This document shows positions 1 to 10,490 of a stretch of 64,000 nt of DNA, piece after piece. This stretch comes from Gammaproteobacteria bacterium (GTDB lineage: Bacteria; Pseudomonadota; Gammaproteobacteria; Steroidobacterales; XN24). Both the position numbers and the translations under genes were made by a program. Below the pieces are notes generated by a model. It was given only the letters and a program-made list of their open reading frames with translations, ran no database searches and was not told the origin of the DNA. The stretch lies in the NCBI GenBank assembly GCA_024640085.1, contig JAHEFR010000072.1:1-64000 (forward strand). The letters run 5' to 3'. Positions within the stretch are counted from its first letter, which is position 1. Every line of letters begins with the position of its first letter.

Positions 1-1913
1 GCCTGCCGCATGTAGGTGGACTTGCCGCCCATGTTGGGACCGGTGATCACCAGCATGCGGCGATCCCCATCGAGCACCAGGTCGTTGGGGACGAAGGGTT
101 CGTCCAGCACTCTCTCCACCACCGGATGACGTCCGCCGCAGATCTCGAGCCGCGGCTCGTCGGTCAGCTGCGGGCGGCTCAGCCCGAGCGTCAGCGCCCG
201 TTCCGCGAGATTGGCCAGGGCGTCAGTCTCCGCCAGCGCCGACGCCAGCCGCTGGAGATCCGCCAGCACCTCGTTGAGTGAATCCAGTAAATGGTCGTAG
301 AGGGCCTTCTCCCGCGCCAGGGCGCGTTCGCGGGCGCTCAGCACTTTGTCCTCGAAGGATTTCAACTCCTCGGTGATGAACCGCTCGGCGGCCTTGAGGG
401 TCTGGCGGCGGGTGTACTCGGCCGGCGCCCGTCCCGCCTGGCCACGACTGATCTCGATGTAATAGCCATGGACGCGGTTGTACCCCACCTTGAGGGTGGG
501 TATGCCGGTGCGCTCCCGCTCGCGGGCTTCCAGGTCCGCAAGGAACTGGTCAGCGTCCTCGCTGAGTCGTCTGAGTTCGTCAAGTTCTCCGTCGAATCCA
601 CGGGCGATGACGCCGCCGTCGCGGATCAGCATGGGTGGTTCATCGACGACGGCCCGGGTCAGCAACTCGCGGGTGGCCGACTGGTCGCCGTAGTCAACGG
701 CCAGGTCGTCCAACCGTGGAGAGTCCAGCGCGCCGATCAGGGCGCCGAGACCGGGCACCCGCCCGAGGGCGGTGCGCAACTGGGCCAGGTCCCGTGGCCG
801 GGCCGAGTGCAACGCGACCCTGGCAAGGATACGCTCCACGTCACCGATGCCATGGAGCGCCTCCAGCGCTTCCTGGGCAGCCCCCGAGGTCAGCAGCGCA
901 TCGACCGCCTGGAATCGTCTGGCCAGCGCCTGTCGGTCCCGGATCGGCCGGTTGATCCAGCGCCGCAACAGGCGTCCGCCCATGGCGGTGACAGTGCGGT
1001 CCATGACGCCGGCCAGGGTGTGCTGGTGGTGACCGGACAGGCTGTATTCCAGCTCCAGGTTGCGGCGGGTGGCAGCGTCCATCACCAGCGCCTCTTCCCG
1101 GTTCTCCAGCCGCAGTCCGCGGATGTGCGGCACGGCGGTCCGCTGGGTCTCCCGGACGTAGTTCATCAGGCATCCGGCCGCGCGCACCGCCTCGGTCCGG
1201 TCCTCGCAGCCGAATCCGGCCAGGTCGTGGGTGCCGAACTGGGTGCACAGCACGCGATGGGCGGAGTCGGGCTCAAATTCCCAGGGCGGGCGGCGCCTGA
1301 GCCCAGGGAGGTCGTCCAGCCACGCGGGGATCCGGGCGTCTTCGTTTATCAGGCACTCGGCCAGCCGCAATCGTTCCAGTTCCGCCCGCAGGGCTTCCGG
1401 CGAATCCATTTCCGTGGCCCGGAAGCGTCCGCTGCCCAGGTCCAGCCAGGCCAGTCCCGTGACAGGCGCACCGAAGCTGATACATCCGAGCAGCGTCTCG
1501 CGGCGATCCTCCAGGAGCGAGTCGTCGGTGACGGTGCCTGGGGTCACCACCCGCACCACCTGCCGCTCCACCGGACCCTTGGATGTGGCCGGGTCGCCGA
1601 TCTGCTCGCAGATCGCCACCGATTCCCCCTTCCGGACCAGCCGGCCGAGGTAATTGTCGGCGGCGTGGTACGGAACGCCAGCCATGGGGATGGGCTCGCC
1701 CGCCGACTGGCCGCGACTGGTCAGGGTGATGTCGATCAGCCTGGCCGCGCGCCGGGCGTCGTCGTAGAACAACTCGTAGAAATCGCCCATCCGGTAAAAC
1801 AGCAGGATGTCCGGATATTCCGCCTTGATGCGCAGGTACTGGCGCATCATCGGCGTGTGCTGACCGAGGTCAGGGCCGGCGTCGGCGGTTGTGGAAGAGG
1901 CTGTTTCCTGCAT
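1..1913 (-). CDS. mutS: DNA mismatch repair protein MutS (C-terminus cut by window edge)
   Basis: Recognises base mismatches and small loops and starts methyl-directed repair with MutL. The reading frame starts at an ATG complementary to 1911-1913 and runs off the left end after about 637 codons, against roughly 855 for the family, so the rest of the ATPase domain lies outside. Near the N-terminus the mismatch-binding signature [11 protein letters not shown] is present, and the last codons in the window encode the Walker A segment [14 protein letters not shown]. The lever and clamp domains lie between. It is divergent from the glycosyltransferase at 2018, sharing about 104 bp of intergenic DNA. 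Family assignment is secure; nothing looks damaged. Confidence 0.97.
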   Translation of the reverse strand, partial: MQETASSTTADAGPDLGQHTPMMRQYLRIKAEYPDILLFYRMGDFYELFYDDARRAARLIDITLTSRGQSAGEPIPMAGVPYHAADNYLGRLVRKGESVAICEQIGDPATSKGPVERQVVRVVTPGTVTDDSLLEDRRETLLGCISFGAPVTGLAWLDLGSGRFRATEMDSPEALRAELERLRLAECLINEDARIPAWLDDLPGLRRRPPWEFEPDSAHRVLCTQFGTHDLAGFGCEDRTEAVRAAGCLMNYVRETQRTAVPHIRGLRLENREEALVMDAATRRNLELEYSLSGHHQHTLAGVMDRTVTAMGGRLLRRWINRPIRDRQALARRFQAVDALLTSGAAQEALEALHGIGDVERILARVALHSARPRDLAQLRTALGRVPGLGALIGALDSPRLDDLAVDYGDQSATRELLTRAVVDEPPMLIRDGGVIARGFDGELDELRRLSEDADQFLADLEARERERTGIPTLKVGYNRVHGYYIEISRGQAGRAPAEYTRRQTLKAAERFITEELKSFEDKVLSARERALAREKALYDHLLDSLNEVLADLQRLASALAETDALANLAERALTLGLSRPQLTDEPRLEICGGRHPVVERVLDEPFVPNDLVLDGDRRMLVITGPNMGGKSTYMRQ

Positions 1914-2017
1914 GGGCGCGTGTGGGCGGGACAATCCCGCATCCTAGTCGGCCACAGGCACCTCGGCAAGCAGGCCCGGTGGTAGCATGGCGGGATGACA
2001 CCGGAGCCCGAAAGACC

Positions 2018-3100
2018 TTGAAAGTTCTCCATGTCGAGACCGGGATGCGACTCTATGGCGGCGCCCTGCAGGTCGCCTGTCTGGTGCGAGGGCTTGCCGC
2101 CCGGGGGGTCGAGAGCCTGCTGCTTTGCCCGGCCGGCAGCGCCATTTCCGCCGAGGGTTACCCCGAGAAGGTGTCGGTGTTCGCCACGCCCATGCGGGGC
2201 GATCTGGACATCCCGTTCGCGTGGCGGGTCAAGCGCATGGTCAGGCGCTTCCACCCCGACCTGATCCATCTTCACAGCCGGCGGGGGGCCGACTGGCTCG
2301 GCGGCATCGGCGCCAGGCTCTCCGGGGTGCCCGTGGTGCTGTCCAGACGGGTGACCAATCCCGAGCCCCGCTGGGTGGTGCCGCTGAAATACCGGCTGTT
2401 CGATCGGGTGGTCACCATCTCCCGCGCCATCCGCGACGGACTGGTGGCCGCGGGTGTGCCCGATTCCCTGATCAGGGTCGTGCATAGTGCCGTACCGCGG
2501 CCGGACCCGCTGATCCAGTGGCCGCGTCAGCGCCTCCTGTCAGAGTTCGGCCTGCCGGCGGATGCGTTGATCCTGGGCATGGCGGCCCAGTTCATCCGGC
2601 GCAAGGGACATGACGTGTTGCTGGAGGCCCTGCCGGAGATTCTCTCCCGCTTCCCGCGGGCTCGAGTCCTCCTGTTCGGCAAGGGGGGGCTGGAGGAGGA
2701 TATTCGGCGCAAGTTCCAGGTGGCGGGACTGACCGAGGTCGTCCGCTTCCCGGGTTTCCGTAGCGACCTGACGGATTTCCTGGGATGTCTCGACGTCCTC
2801 GTACACCCGGCCTATGACGAAGGCCTCGGCATCATCCTTCTACAGTCCTGCGCCGTCGGCGTGCCGGTGGTCACGACGGCCGTGGGTGGGATTCCCGAGA
2901 TCGTGCGTGACCGGGTCAACGGGCTGCTGATTCCTGCCGGTGACGCGGCGGCGCTGGTGGGGGCGGTGGACCAGTTGCTTCAGGCCAAGGATCTGCGGGT
3001 CCGGCTGGGCAGGGCGGGTCGCGAGATCGTCGAGCGGGAGTTCTCCGTGGACCAGATGGTGGAGGGCAACCTGGCGGTCTACAGGGAACTGCTGGAGTAA
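2018..3100 (+). CDS. GT-B glycosyltransferase, family 4 type
   Basis: A retaining GT4-type glycosyltransferase of 360 residues, probably transferring a sugar from an activated donor to a lipid or envelope acceptor; the substrate is unknown. The N-terminal domain begins LKVLHVETG and has a glycine-rich loop (YGGALQV). The C-terminal Rossmann domain has GMAAQFIRRKGHDVLLEAL and a donor-binding stretch PAYDEGLGIILLQSCAVG. The usual E-x7-E motif is here E-x7-Q (EGLGIILLQ). The frame is open back to 1889, but that overlaps mutS; I chose the TTG at 2018 because homologous proteins begin at this point. A GTG at 1979 is the alternative. No neighbour gives the pathway. Confidence 0.85.
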   Translation: MKVLHVETGMRLYGGALQVACLVRGLAARGVESLLLCPAGSAISAEGYPEKVSVFATPMRGDLDIPFAWRVKRMVRRFHPDLIHLHSRRGADWLGGIGARLSGVPVVLSRRVTNPEPRWVVPLKYRLFDRVVTISRAIRDGLVAAGVPDSLIRVVHSAVPRPDPLIQWPRQRLLSEFGLPADALILGMAAQFIRRKGHDVLLEALPEILSRFPRARVLLFGKGGLEEDIRRKFQVAGLTEVVRFPGFRSDLTDFLGCLDVLVHPAYDEGLGIILLQSCAVGVPVVTTAVGGIPEIVRDRVNGLLIPAGDAAALVGAVDQLLQAKDLRVRLGRAGREIVEREFSVDQMVEGNLAVYRELLE

Positions 3101-3177
3101 GCGGAGCGACCGACCTCGCATTGCCGTTGGCCGAGTCGGCGATCACCAGCCCATAGACAGGAGCTAAACTGACAGGC

Positions 3178-3675
3178 ATGACTCCACGCGACACGGAACT
3201 CAGGCGACTGGCAGAGCGGCTGGCCGAGCGGCTGCGCTCCGAGGGCAGGAGCGTGGCCACCGCCGAATCATGCACCGGTGGCTGGATCGCCAAGGTGCTG
3301 ACCGATCTGCCCGGTAGCTCGGACTGGTTTTCCTACGGCATCGTCAGCTACAGCAATCCGGCCAAGCAGGACCTCCTGGGGGTCTCCCCCGTCACCCTGG
3401 TCACTCACGGCGCCGTCAGCGAGGAGGTGGTCCGGGAGATGGCGGAAGGGGCGCTGAAGCGGGGCGGGGCAGATGTTGCGGTGGCGGTCAGCGGCGTGGC
3501 CGGCCCCTCCGGCGGGACCCCCGACAAGCCCGTTGGCACCGTGTGGTTCGCCTGGGCCCGGATCGACGCCGCCGGTCTCAGGAGCCACGCCGACTGCCGG
3601 CAGTTCGACGGCGACCGGGAGTCCGTGCGCCGACAGAGCGTGGCGGTGGCGCTGGAGGGGCTGTTGTCGCCGTGA
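3178..3675 (+). CDS. pncC: Nicotinamide-nucleotide amidohydrolase PncC (CinA C-terminal family)
   Basis: Deamidates nicotinamide mononucleotide to nicotinic acid mononucleotide in pyridine nucleotide salvage. The 165-residue protein is the stand-alone CinA C-terminal domain, with the active-site segment ATAESCTGGWIAKVLTDLPG, then SYGIVSYSNPAKQDLLGV, and the glycine-rich AVSGVAGPSGGTPDKPVGTV. An AGGAG motif lies a little upstream of the ATG. Its stop codon overlaps the GTG start of thpR (GTGA at 3672-3675), so the two are translationally coupled. Its place just upstream of recA is common in gammaproteobacteria. Confidence 0.93.
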   Translation: MTPRDTELRRLAERLAERLRSEGRSVATAESCTGGWIAKVLTDLPGSSDWFSYGIVSYSNPAKQDLLGVSPVTLVTHGAVSEEVVREMAEGALKRGGADVAVAVSGVAGPSGGTPDKPVGTVWFAWARIDAAGLRSHADCRQFDGDRESVRRQSVAVALEGLLSP

Positions 3676-4199
3676 GCGGGGCGGGCAGGCGACGGCTGTT
3701 TTTCGCCCTGTGGCCGGATCCGGAAGTGCGCACCGGGCTGGCGGCTGCATCGGCCACGGTCAGGGCCGGGGCTTCCGGCCGGGCGGTGCCGGACGAGAAC
3801 CTCCACATCACCCTGGCCTTCCTCGGTAGCGTGGACGCCGAGATCTTCGTCGGCATCCGGGAGGCCGCCGCCGGACTGGGGGCTGACGCCTTCGACCTCG
3901 TCATCGACCGGGCCGGATGGTGGCGGCGGACCGGTATCCTGTGGCTCGGTCCCTCCCGGTCGCCGGCAGCGCTCAATCGCCTGGTGAAGGATCTGTGGAC
4001 AGCCCTGGAGCCCAGCGGGTTCTGGCCGGATTTCCGCGATTTCCATCCGCACCTGACCATTGCCCGCCGCTGCCGCCGGGCCGTCCTGCCGGAAATCGAA
4101 CCGGTGCCGTGGCCGATCTCGGCCCTGACCCTGCTGGAATCCCATACTGGCCAGCGCGGCGCCCGCTACTCGGTGATCGAGTCCTGGCCGTTGCGATGA
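3672..4199 (+). CDS. thpR: RNA 2',3'-cyclic phosphodiesterase (LigT family)
   Basis: 2H-phosphoesterase family protein of 175 residues that opens 2',3'-cyclic phosphate ends of RNA. Both catalytic H-x-T/S-x motifs are visible: HITLAFLG in the N-terminal half and HLTIARR in the C-terminal half. The N-terminus [12 protein letters not shown] is typical. I chose the GTG at 3672, which overlaps the pncC stop, because it leaves a normal family length; the frame is open further upstream only inside pncC. Confidence 0.9.
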   Translation: MSGAGRRRLFFALWPDPEVRTGLAAASATVRAGASGRAVPDENLHITLAFLGSVDAEIFVGIREAAAGLGADAFDLVIDRAGWWRRTGILWLGPSRSPAALNRLVKDLWTALEPSGFWPDFRDFHPHLTIARRCRRAVLPEIEPVPWPISALTLLESHTGQRGARYSVIESWPLR

Positions 4200-4299
4200 T
4201 TCCACGGGGATCGGCCGGAAACGCCGGCTGCCGGCACTGGCGTTCTGTGGAATAATCGACCCTTTCCCCTTTCACCCCCAAAGAATCACCAGGCAGGTT

Positions 4300-5331
4300 A
4301 TGGACGAGAACAGAAAGAAGGCGCTGGCCGCGGCCCTCGGGCAGATCGAGAAGCAGTTCGGCAAGGGTTCGGTCATGCGACTGGGCGATTCCACAGCGGC
4401 CCGGGACGTGTCCGTCGTATCCACCGGATCCCTGGGTCTGGACGTGGCCCTCGGCGTGGGCGGTCTGCCCCGCGGCCGCGTGGTCGAGATCTATGGGCCC
4501 GAGGCTTCCGGCAAGACCACGTTGACGCTACAGGTGGTGGCCGAGGCCCAGAAGGCCGGCGGCACGGCGGCATTCGTGGATGCGGAACACGCCCTGGACC
4601 CGATCTATGCGGAAAATCTCGGCGTCAACGTGGACGACCTGCTGGTATCCCAGCCGGACACGGGCGAGCAGGCCCTGGAAATCACCGACATGCTGGTGCG
4701 CTCCGGCGCCGTGGACGTCATCGTGATCGACTCCGTGGCGGCGCTGACCCCGAAAGCCGAGATCGAGGGCGAGATGGGCGATTCCCATGTGGGCCTGCAG
4801 GCCCGCCTCATGTCACAGGCCCTGAGGAAACTCACCGCCAACATCAAGCGGACCAACGTGCTGGTGATATTCATCAACCAGATCCGCATGAAGATCGGCG
4901 TCATGTTCGGCAATCCCGAGACCACCACCGGCGGCAACGCCCTGAAGTTCTACTCTTCCGTGCGCCTGGATATCCGCCGGATCGGCGCCATCAAGAAAGG
5001 CGACGAGATCACCGGCAACCAGACCCGCGTCAAGGTGGTGAAGAACAAGGTGGCGCCGCCGTTCCGGATGGCAGAGTTCGAGATCATGTACGGCACCGGC
5101 ATCTCCCGGGAAGGCGAGGTCATCGAGCTGGGCGTCCGCGAGGGCCTGGTGGACAAGTCGGGCTCCTGGTACAGCTACAAGGGCGATCGCATCGGCCAGG
5201 GCAAGGAGAATGCCCGCCAGTACCTGCAGGACAATCCTGAGATCGCCGCCGAGATCGAGGCCGGCATCCGCGCCCGGCTGCTGCCTGGCAAGACCCCGGC
5301 CGCCGAGGAAGAGGCCGAGGCCGTCGAATAA
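4300..5331 (+). CDS. recA: Recombinase RecA
   Basis: ATP-dependent strand-exchange protein and SOS co-protease, 343 residues, normal length. The Walker A motif [10 protein letters not shown] lies near residue 67, the [15 protein letters not shown] Walker B region follows, and the L1/L2 DNA-binding loops are present ([34 protein letters not shown]). The C-terminus is acidic ([10 protein letters not shown]), as usual. An AGGCAGG ribosome site precedes the ATG. recX follows 13 bp downstream, the standard arrangement. I see no clear LexA box of the E. coli type upstream. Confidence 0.98.
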   Translation: MDENRKKALAAALGQIEKQFGKGSVMRLGDSTAARDVSVVSTGSLGLDVALGVGGLPRGRVVEIYGPEASGKTTLTLQVVAEAQKAGGTAAFVDAEHALDPIYAENLGVNVDDLLVSQPDTGEQALEITDMLVRSGAVDVIVIDSVAALTPKAEIEGEMGDSHVGLQARLMSQALRKLTANIKRTNVLVIFINQIRMKIGVMFGNPETTTGGNALKFYSSVRLDIRRIGAIKKGDEITGNQTRVKVVKNKVAPPFRMAEFEIMYGTGISREGEVIELGVREGLVDKSGSWYSYKGDRIGQGKENARQYLQDNPEIAAEIEAGIRARLLPGKTPAAEEEAEAVE

Positions 5332-5344
5332 GGGCGGCGGGGCC

Positions 5345-5818
5345 GTGGGCGACGGACCCGGTGACGAGAGGGAGTTCACCGCTGCCGACGTGCGTCGGAC
5401 GGCCATGGATCTACTGGCCCGCCGGGAGCACGCCAGGCACGAACTGGCGGGCAAGCTCCGCTCCCGTGGCATGCCCGCCGATCTGATCGAGTCTACCCTC
5501 GACGACCTGGGCAGGGAGAACCTGCTCTCCGATGCGCGCTTCGCCGAGGCATTTGTCGCCTCCCGTATCGGCCGTGGCCAGGGGCCGGTTAGGATCCGCA
5601 TGGAACTGGAGCAGAGACGGGTCGCATCTGGAGTCATCGAGGAGGCCCTCGGGAATGCGGCCCCAGACTGGGGCGACCTGGCCGCGGAGGCCAGACGCAA
5701 GCGTTTCGGCCGAAAGCCGCCCGGCGATTTCCGGGAGCGCGCCCGGCAGGCGCGCTTTCTGCAATACCGGGGATTCGCCGCCGAACACATCAGCCGGGCC
5801 CTGGGCGGCGACGACTGA
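5345..5818 (+). CDS. recX: RecA regulatory protein RecX
   Basis: Binds RecA filaments and limits their extension. The 157-residue protein has the three-helix repeat pattern of the family (LLARREHARHELAGKLRSRG; LSDARFAEAFVASRIGRG; ARFLQYRGFAAEHISRAL). The GTG at 5345 lies 13 bp after the recA stop and gives the usual length; upstream in-frame codons lie inside recA. The pair is probably cotranscribed. Confidence 0.92.
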   Translation: MGDGPGDEREFTAADVRRTAMDLLARREHARHELAGKLRSRGMPADLIESTLDDLGRENLLSDARFAEAFVASRIGRGQGPVRIRMELEQRRVASGVIEEALGNAAPDWGDLAAEARRKRFGRKPPGDFRERARQARFLQYRGFAAEHISRALGGDD

Positions 5819-5890
5819 GTTTTCCGCGGGCTGGCAAGCGGCCCCGACACCCCTTAACCTTCACTCTTTTGGGCAGCCACGACGCGAGCA

Positions 5891-8512
5891 ATGAAGAGCG
5901 CCGAGTTACGCAAGCGATTCCTGGACTACTTCCAGCGCCAGGGCCACCAGGTGGTGGCCTCCAGCTCCCTGGTGCCCGGTAACGACCCCACGCTCCTGTT
6001 CACGAATGCCGGCATGGTCCAGTTCAAGGACGTCTTCCTCGGTCTGGAGAAGCGCCCCTATGCCCGGGCCGCCTCTTCCCAGCGCTGCGTGCGCGCCGGC
6101 GGCAAGCACAATGATCTGGAGAACGTGGGCTACACCGCCCGGCACCACACCTTCTTCGAGATGCTGGGTAATTTCAGCTTCGGCGACTACTTCAAGCGCG
6201 ATGCCATCCGCTTCGGCTGGGAGTTCCTTACCGAGGACCTGGGGCTCGATGCCGACCGGCTATGGGTGACGGTCTTCGAGGAAGACGACGAGGCCGCGGA
6301 TCTGTGGCTCGACGACATTGGCATCGAGCCCGGCAGGCTCCGCCGCCTGGGCGCCGACAGCAACTTCTGGGCCATGGGGGACACCGGTCCCTGCGGGCCC
6401 TGTACCGAGATTTTCTTCGATCACGGACCCGACGTGCCGGGCGGCCCCCCGGGGTCCCCGGACGAAGACGGGGACCGCTTCGTCGAGGTATGGAACCTGG
6501 TGTTCATGCAATACGAGCGGTCTACCGACGGCAAGATGAAGCCGTTGCCGAAGCCTTCGGTGGATACCGGCATGGGTCTGGAGCGGATCGCGGCGGTGAT
6601 GCAGGGCACCTACAACAACTACGACATCGACCTGTTTCAAAACCTGATGCACGCTGCCGCCGAAGCAACCGGGGTCAAGGTCCATGACAGCCCGTCCCTG
6701 AGAGTGATCTCCGATCACATCCGCGCCTGCGCCTTCCTCATCGCGGACGGCGTGCTGCCGTCCAACGAGGGACGCGGTTACGTGCTGCGCCGGATCATCC
6801 GCCGGGCCATCCGGCACGGTTACAAGCTCGGACAGCAGGAACCATTTTTCCATTCCCTGGTGGGGCCGCTGGATACGGAGATGGGCGAGGCCTATCCGGA
6901 ACTGACCAGGGCCAGGGAGCGGGTCGAGCAGGTGCTGCTGCAGGAAGAGCGACGATTTGCGGAGACGCTCGACCAGGGCATGGGCATGCTGGAGGACGCC
7001 ATCGCCGGATTGCGCGGCAAGGTCATCCCAGGGAAAACCGCCTTCAAGCTCTACGACACCTACGGGTTTCCCCTCGATCTCACCGCCGACATTGCCCGCG
7101 AGCGCGGGCTGACCGTAGACGATGCCGGGTTCGAGCAGGCCATGGAGGCCCAGCGGGAAAGGGGCCGCGCCGCCAGCGTGTTCGGCGCCAATGAGTCCAT
7201 GGCCCTGGCAGCGGCCCTCCAGGCCGACGGCGTGGACATCCCGCCGACAGAGTTCCTCGGCTACGAGCAGGAAACCGCAAAGGCTCGAGTGGCACTGATC
7301 GTGGCGGACGGCAGGGCGGCGGACGCAGCCGAGGAGGGCGACCGGGTCACCCTGTTCCTCGACCGGACACCGTTTTACGCCGAGAGCGGCGGCCAGGTGG
7401 GAGACGCCGGAATCCTGTCGGGCGACGGTTTCCGGATGGAGGTGTCGGACACTCAGAAAGTGGGCAAGGCTCATGGCCATATCGGCACCATCGTCGCAGG
7501 GTCGGTCTCGACGGGCGCCACGGTGGAGGCCGCGGTGGATTGTCAGCGGCGGCGGAACATCGTGCTCAACCATTCGGCCACCCACCTGCTGCATGCCGCG
7601 CTCCGGGAAATGCTCGGGGATCATGTCACCCAGAAGGGCTCCCTGGTGGCCCCGGATCGCCTTCGTTTCGACTTCTCCCACAACGAGCCGGTCACTGCCG
7701 ACCAACTGGAGAGGATCGAGCAACTGGTCAACGACCAGATCCGTCTCAACGCCGAGGCCGAAACGTCGGTCATGGACTTCGACGACGCCGTGGCTGCCGG
7801 CGCCATGGCGCTTTTCGGCGAGAAATACGACGCCCGCGTGCGGGTGCTGCGGCTCGGGGATTTCTCCACGGAATTATGCGGTGGCACCCATGTCGCCCGG
7901 GCCGGGGACATCGGTCTGATGAAGATCATCTCCGAGGCCGGCATCGCCGCCGGTGTCCGCCGGATCGAGGCGGTCACGGGCGATCGCGCCCTGGGCTGGG
8001 TGAGGGCCGGGGAAGAGACCCTGCATCGCATCGCAGCCCTGGTGCGAGGCGGCCGGGAGGACGCCGAGGAAAAGGTCCGCCACCTGCTGGACCGGAACCG
8101 CCAGATGGAGAAGGAACTCCAGCGTCTCAAGGCCCAGCTTGCCAGTGGTCAGGGCGGCGACCTGGCCGACAAGGCCACCGACATCGGCGGCATCAAGGTG
8201 CTCGCGGCACGCGTCGACGGCGCCGATCCCAAGGCGTTGCGGGAGGCGGTGGACAGGCTCAAGCAGAAGCTCGGCACCGCCGTAGTCGTGCTCGGCTCGG
8301 TCGAGGACGACAAGGCGCGGCTGGTAGCAGGCGTCACCAGGGACGCCATGGACCGGATCAAGGCCGGTGCCCTGGTCGGCGAGATCGCTCCCCTGGTGGG
8401 CGGTCGCGGCGGCGGCCGCCCTGACATGGCCCAGGCCGGCGGGTCCGATCCTTCCGGCATGGATGCCGCCCTCCAGCGCGTGTCTGCATACGTGGCGGAG
8501 CAACTCGGCTAG
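5891..8512 (+). CDS. alaS: Alanyl-tRNA synthetase
   Basis: Charges tRNA-Ala. At 873 residues it is full length. The class II catalytic core starts at the N-terminus ([33 protein letters not shown]), the editing domain carries the zinc ligands [13 protein letters not shown] and [15 protein letters not shown], and the C-terminal coiled-coil and DHHA1 domain end with [16 protein letters not shown] 72-bp gap separates it from recX. lysC follows after 32 bp. Confidence 0.98.
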   Translation: MKSAELRKRFLDYFQRQGHQVVASSSLVPGNDPTLLFTNAGMVQFKDVFLGLEKRPYARAASSQRCVRAGGKHNDLENVGYTARHHTFFEMLGNFSFGDYFKRDAIRFGWEFLTEDLGLDADRLWVTVFEEDDEAADLWLDDIGIEPGRLRRLGADSNFWAMGDTGPCGPCTEIFFDHGPDVPGGPPGSPDEDGDRFVEVWNLVFMQYERSTDGKMKPLPKPSVDTGMGLERIAAVMQGTYNNYDIDLFQNLMHAAAEATGVKVHDSPSLRVISDHIRACAFLIADGVLPSNEGRGYVLRRIIRRAIRHGYKLGQQEPFFHSLVGPLDTEMGEAYPELTRARERVEQVLLQEERRFAETLDQGMGMLEDAIAGLRGKVIPGKTAFKLYDTYGFPLDLTADIARERGLTVDDAGFEQAMEAQRERGRAASVFGANESMALAAALQADGVDIPPTEFLGYEQETAKARVALIVADGRAADAAEEGDRVTLFLDRTPFYAESGGQVGDAGILSGDGFRMEVSDTQKVGKAHGHIGTIVAGSVSTGATVEAAVDCQRRRNIVLNHSATHLLHAALREMLGDHVTQKGSLVAPDRLRFDFSHNEPVTADQLERIEQLVNDQIRLNAEAETSVMDFDDAVAAGAMALFGEKYDARVRVLRLGDFSTELCGGTHVARAGDIGLMKIISEAGIAAGVRRIEAVTGDRALGWVRAGEETLHRIAALVRGGREDAEEKVRHLLDRNRQMEKELQRLKAQLASGQGGDLADKATDIGGIKVLAARVDGADPKALREAVDRLKQKLGTAVVVLGSVEDDKARLVAGVTRDAMDRIKAGALVGEIAPLVGGRGGGRPDMAQAGGSDPSGMDAALQRVSAYVAEQLG

Positions 8513-8544
8513 CCCGGGATGCCTGCGGAAACTCCGGGCTAGTC

Positions 8545-9771
8545 TTGGGTCTCGTCGTACAAAAATTCGGCGGGACCTCCGTGGCGAGCCCGAATCATAT
8601 CCGCCGGGCTGCCGATGTCGTGGCCGCGCGGCGAGCCCGGGGCGACACAGTGGCGGTGGTCGTCTCGGCCATGGGCGAAGCCACCGAGGACCTCGCGGGT
8701 CTGGCCCGCGACCTGTCCCGGGCGCCCAGCCGGCGGGAGATGGACATGCTGCTGTCCTCGGGAGAACAGGTGACCATCGCACTCATGGCCATGGCACTCC
8801 GGGAACTCGGCCTCGAATCCCGCTCGTTCCTCGGCAGTCAGGTCCGGATACTCACCGACAGCGTCTTCTCCAAGGCCCATATCCGCGAAGTGGAGACTTC
8901 GCGGCTGGAGGCCTACCTGGCCACCGGCGGCATTCCCGTAGTGGCCGGTTTCCAGGGGGTGGACGCGGAGGGCGAGATTACTACCTTCGGTCGCGGTGGC
9001 TCAGACACCACGGCAGTGGCCCTTGCCGCCGCCCTGGGTGCCGACGAGTGCCAGATTCTCACCGACGTGGACGGGGTCTACACTACGGACCCTCGGCTGG
9101 TGCCCGAAGCCCGCAGGCTGGAACGGATCACCTTCGACGAGATGATCGAGCTGGCCAGCCAGGGCTCGCGGGTGCTGCAGATCCGCGCAGTCAAGTTCGC
9201 CGGCAAGTACAACGTCCCCCTCCGGGTGCTGCACATGAGCGGCCAGGGGTCGGGGACCCTGATTACCTACGAGGAGCCCGACGTGGAAGCACCGGTTGTA
9301 TCCGGGATCGCCTTCAACCGTGACGAGGCCGAGATCACCGTGACCGGCGTGCCGGATATTCCCGGCGCCATCGCGGCCATCCTCCGGCCGGTATCCGACG
9401 CCCGCATCCAGGTGGACATGATCGTCATGAATTCACCCCGGGACGGGTGCATGGATCTGAGCTTCAGCGTCGGCAGGGACGACTATGCCGAAGCCCTTGC
9501 CCTGGCCGGGAAGTCCGCTGCGGCGCTGGGCGCAGGTGAAGTCAGGGGTAACGATCAGGTTGCCAAGATTTCCATCGTCGGCGTGGGCATGCGAACCCAC
9601 GCCGGCATCGCCACCCGCCTGTTCGAGACCCTGGCCGACCAGGAGATCAATGTCAGGATGGTCTCAACCTCGGAGATCAAGATATCCGTGCTGGTGGCCC
9701 GGTCGGACATGGAATCCGGCGTGGCAGCCATCCACCGCAGCTTCGAACTGGATCGCCCCGATTCGTCCTGA
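8545..9771 (+). CDS. lysC: Aspartate kinase (lysine/threonine/methionine pathway)
   Basis: Phosphorylates L-aspartate as the first step to lysine, threonine, methionine and diaminopimelate. The 408-residue protein has the N-terminal kinase domain (VVQKFGGTSVAS; FGRGGSDTTAVALAAALGA; TDVDGVYTTDPR) and two C-terminal ACT domains (residues about 265-400), the layout of monofunctional, feedback-regulated enzymes. The start is a TTG at 8545, leaving VVQKFGGTS at the canonical N-terminal position; no better start is visible. The alaS-lysC-csrA order is conserved in many gammaproteobacteria. Confidence 0.95.
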   Translation: MGLVVQKFGGTSVASPNHIRRAADVVAARRARGDTVAVVVSAMGEATEDLAGLARDLSRAPSRREMDMLLSSGEQVTIALMAMALRELGLESRSFLGSQVRILTDSVFSKAHIREVETSRLEAYLATGGIPVVAGFQGVDAEGEITTFGRGGSDTTAVALAAALGADECQILTDVDGVYTTDPRLVPEARRLERITFDEMIELASQGSRVLQIRAVKFAGKYNVPLRVLHMSGQGSGTLITYEEPDVEAPVVSGIAFNRDEAEITVTGVPDIPGAIAAILRPVSDARIQVDMIVMNSPRDGCMDLSFSVGRDDYAEALALAGKSAAALGAGEVRGNDQVAKISIVGVGMRTHAGIATRLFETLADQEINVRMVSTSEIKISVLVARSDMESGVAAIHRSFELDRPDSS

Positions 9772-9876
9772 CAATGAGCATCCGCGCCCACATGAGGGGG
9801 CGTGCGTGCGTGGATTTTCTATTCCGCTGTGCATCTCCTACACTTATCTTTCGAGGGAAACTCGAGGGAAAGGGCA

Positions 9877-10089
9877 ATGCTTATCCTGACCAGACGTGTC
9901 GGAGAGAGCGTCGTCATCGGCGATGAGGTTTCGGTCACGATCCTCGGTGTGAAGGGAAACCAGGTGCGAATCGGCGTGACGGCCCCGATGGATGTGGCTG
10001 TCCATCGCCAGGAGATTTACGAGCGCATCAAAAAGGAGCAGGCCGACGTGCCTGACGAGGCTCGCGAACCGCCGGCCGAAGAGACCTGA
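9877..10089 (+). CDS. csrA: Carbon storage regulator CsrA
   Basis: Small RNA-binding post-transcriptional regulator that binds GGA motifs in mRNA leaders. The 70-residue protein begins [16 protein letters not shown] and holds the core [20 protein letters not shown] with the RNA-binding arginine; the C-terminal tail is acidic and proline-rich. The frame is open 25 codons further up, but the ATG at 9877 preceded by a GAGGGAAAGGG ribosome site gives the canonical start. The tRNA cluster lies immediately downstream. Confidence 0.97.
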   Translation: MLILTRRVGESVVIGDEVSVTILGVKGNQVRIGVTAPMDVAVHRQEIYERIKKEQADVPDEAREPPAEET

Positions 10090-10104
10090 CGGGCCATCCG
10101 AGCC

Positions 10105-10133
10105 TTTACCTGCTTAACCGCCGTCGGTATCAT
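10105..10133 (+). promoter_or_regulatory. Sigma70-type promoter of the tRNA cluster
   Basis: TTTACC (10105-10110) and TATCAT (10128-10133) are separated by exactly 17 bp, and the following bases are GC-rich (GCGCCCCC), as at stable-RNA promoters under stringent control. It sits 74 bp before the first tRNA-Ser sequence and just after csrA. Assignment rests on sequence alone. Confidence 0.55.
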
Positions 10134-10206
10134 TGCGCCCCCTTCCGGGGAGGCGTTCAATCGGGGTTATTGGCCGATCGGCGGCCGTCTCGGGGCGGAA
10201 TCTGTC

Positions 10207-10360
10207 GGAGAGGTGGCTGAGTGGTCGACACGAGCGCCGCAGGCGCGACTGGACGGGGCCGCACAGCGGCGCCGGTCCGAAGGACGGAGGGCGGAATGCC
10301 CGACGCAAAGCGCTCCCCTGCTAAGGGAGTAAGGGTTTAAAAAGCCCTTCGAGGGTTCGA
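10207..10360 (+). pseudogene. Broken tRNA-Ser(GCU) copy with 78-bp insert and lost 3' end
   Basis: Bases 10207-10228 match the first 22 nt of the intact tRNA-Ser at 10491 exactly, through the D loop. About 78 bp of foreign, hairpin-rich sequence follows (10229-10306). Bases 10307-10360 then match the intact gene exactly over 54 nt, including the GCU anticodon arm, the variable arm and the first half of the T arm. After GGGTTCGA the match stops: the 3' side of the T stem, the acceptor strand and CCA are missing. It cannot form a normal acceptor stem, so it is a pseudogene unless processed in an unknown way. Confidence 0.85.
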
Positions 10361-10490
10361 GTTGAGGCCGGTTTGCCGGCCGAAACAACGCGCAGCGAAC
10401 GGCAGTGAGCGAGCGGCCCCCTTGAGGGGCGAGGAGCCGGAGGCGACGAGTCATCCCGACCGGCGCTTGTGGCTCGGGAAAGAAGTTATC
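10361..10490. repeat. Hairpin-rich spacer between the two tRNA-Ser copies
   Basis: This 130-bp GC-rich stretch contains the hairpin GGCCGG-TTTG-CCGGCC and clustered GAGCGAGCGG / GGCGAGGAGCC type motifs. Its composition resembles the 78-bp insert inside the broken tRNA-Ser copy, suggesting both come from the same family of small palindromic elements. No ORF is supported here. Confidence 0.45.

Noticed and set aside
291-1985. Long open frame on the + strand opposite mutS (564 codons)
   Set aside because: It is the antisense shadow of mutS; the complement encodes conserved MutS motifs up to Walker A, and the + frame has no family features.
4200-4299. LexA box upstream of recA
   Set aside because: No CTG-N10-CAG or close variant with correct spacing; only loose CTG words are present.
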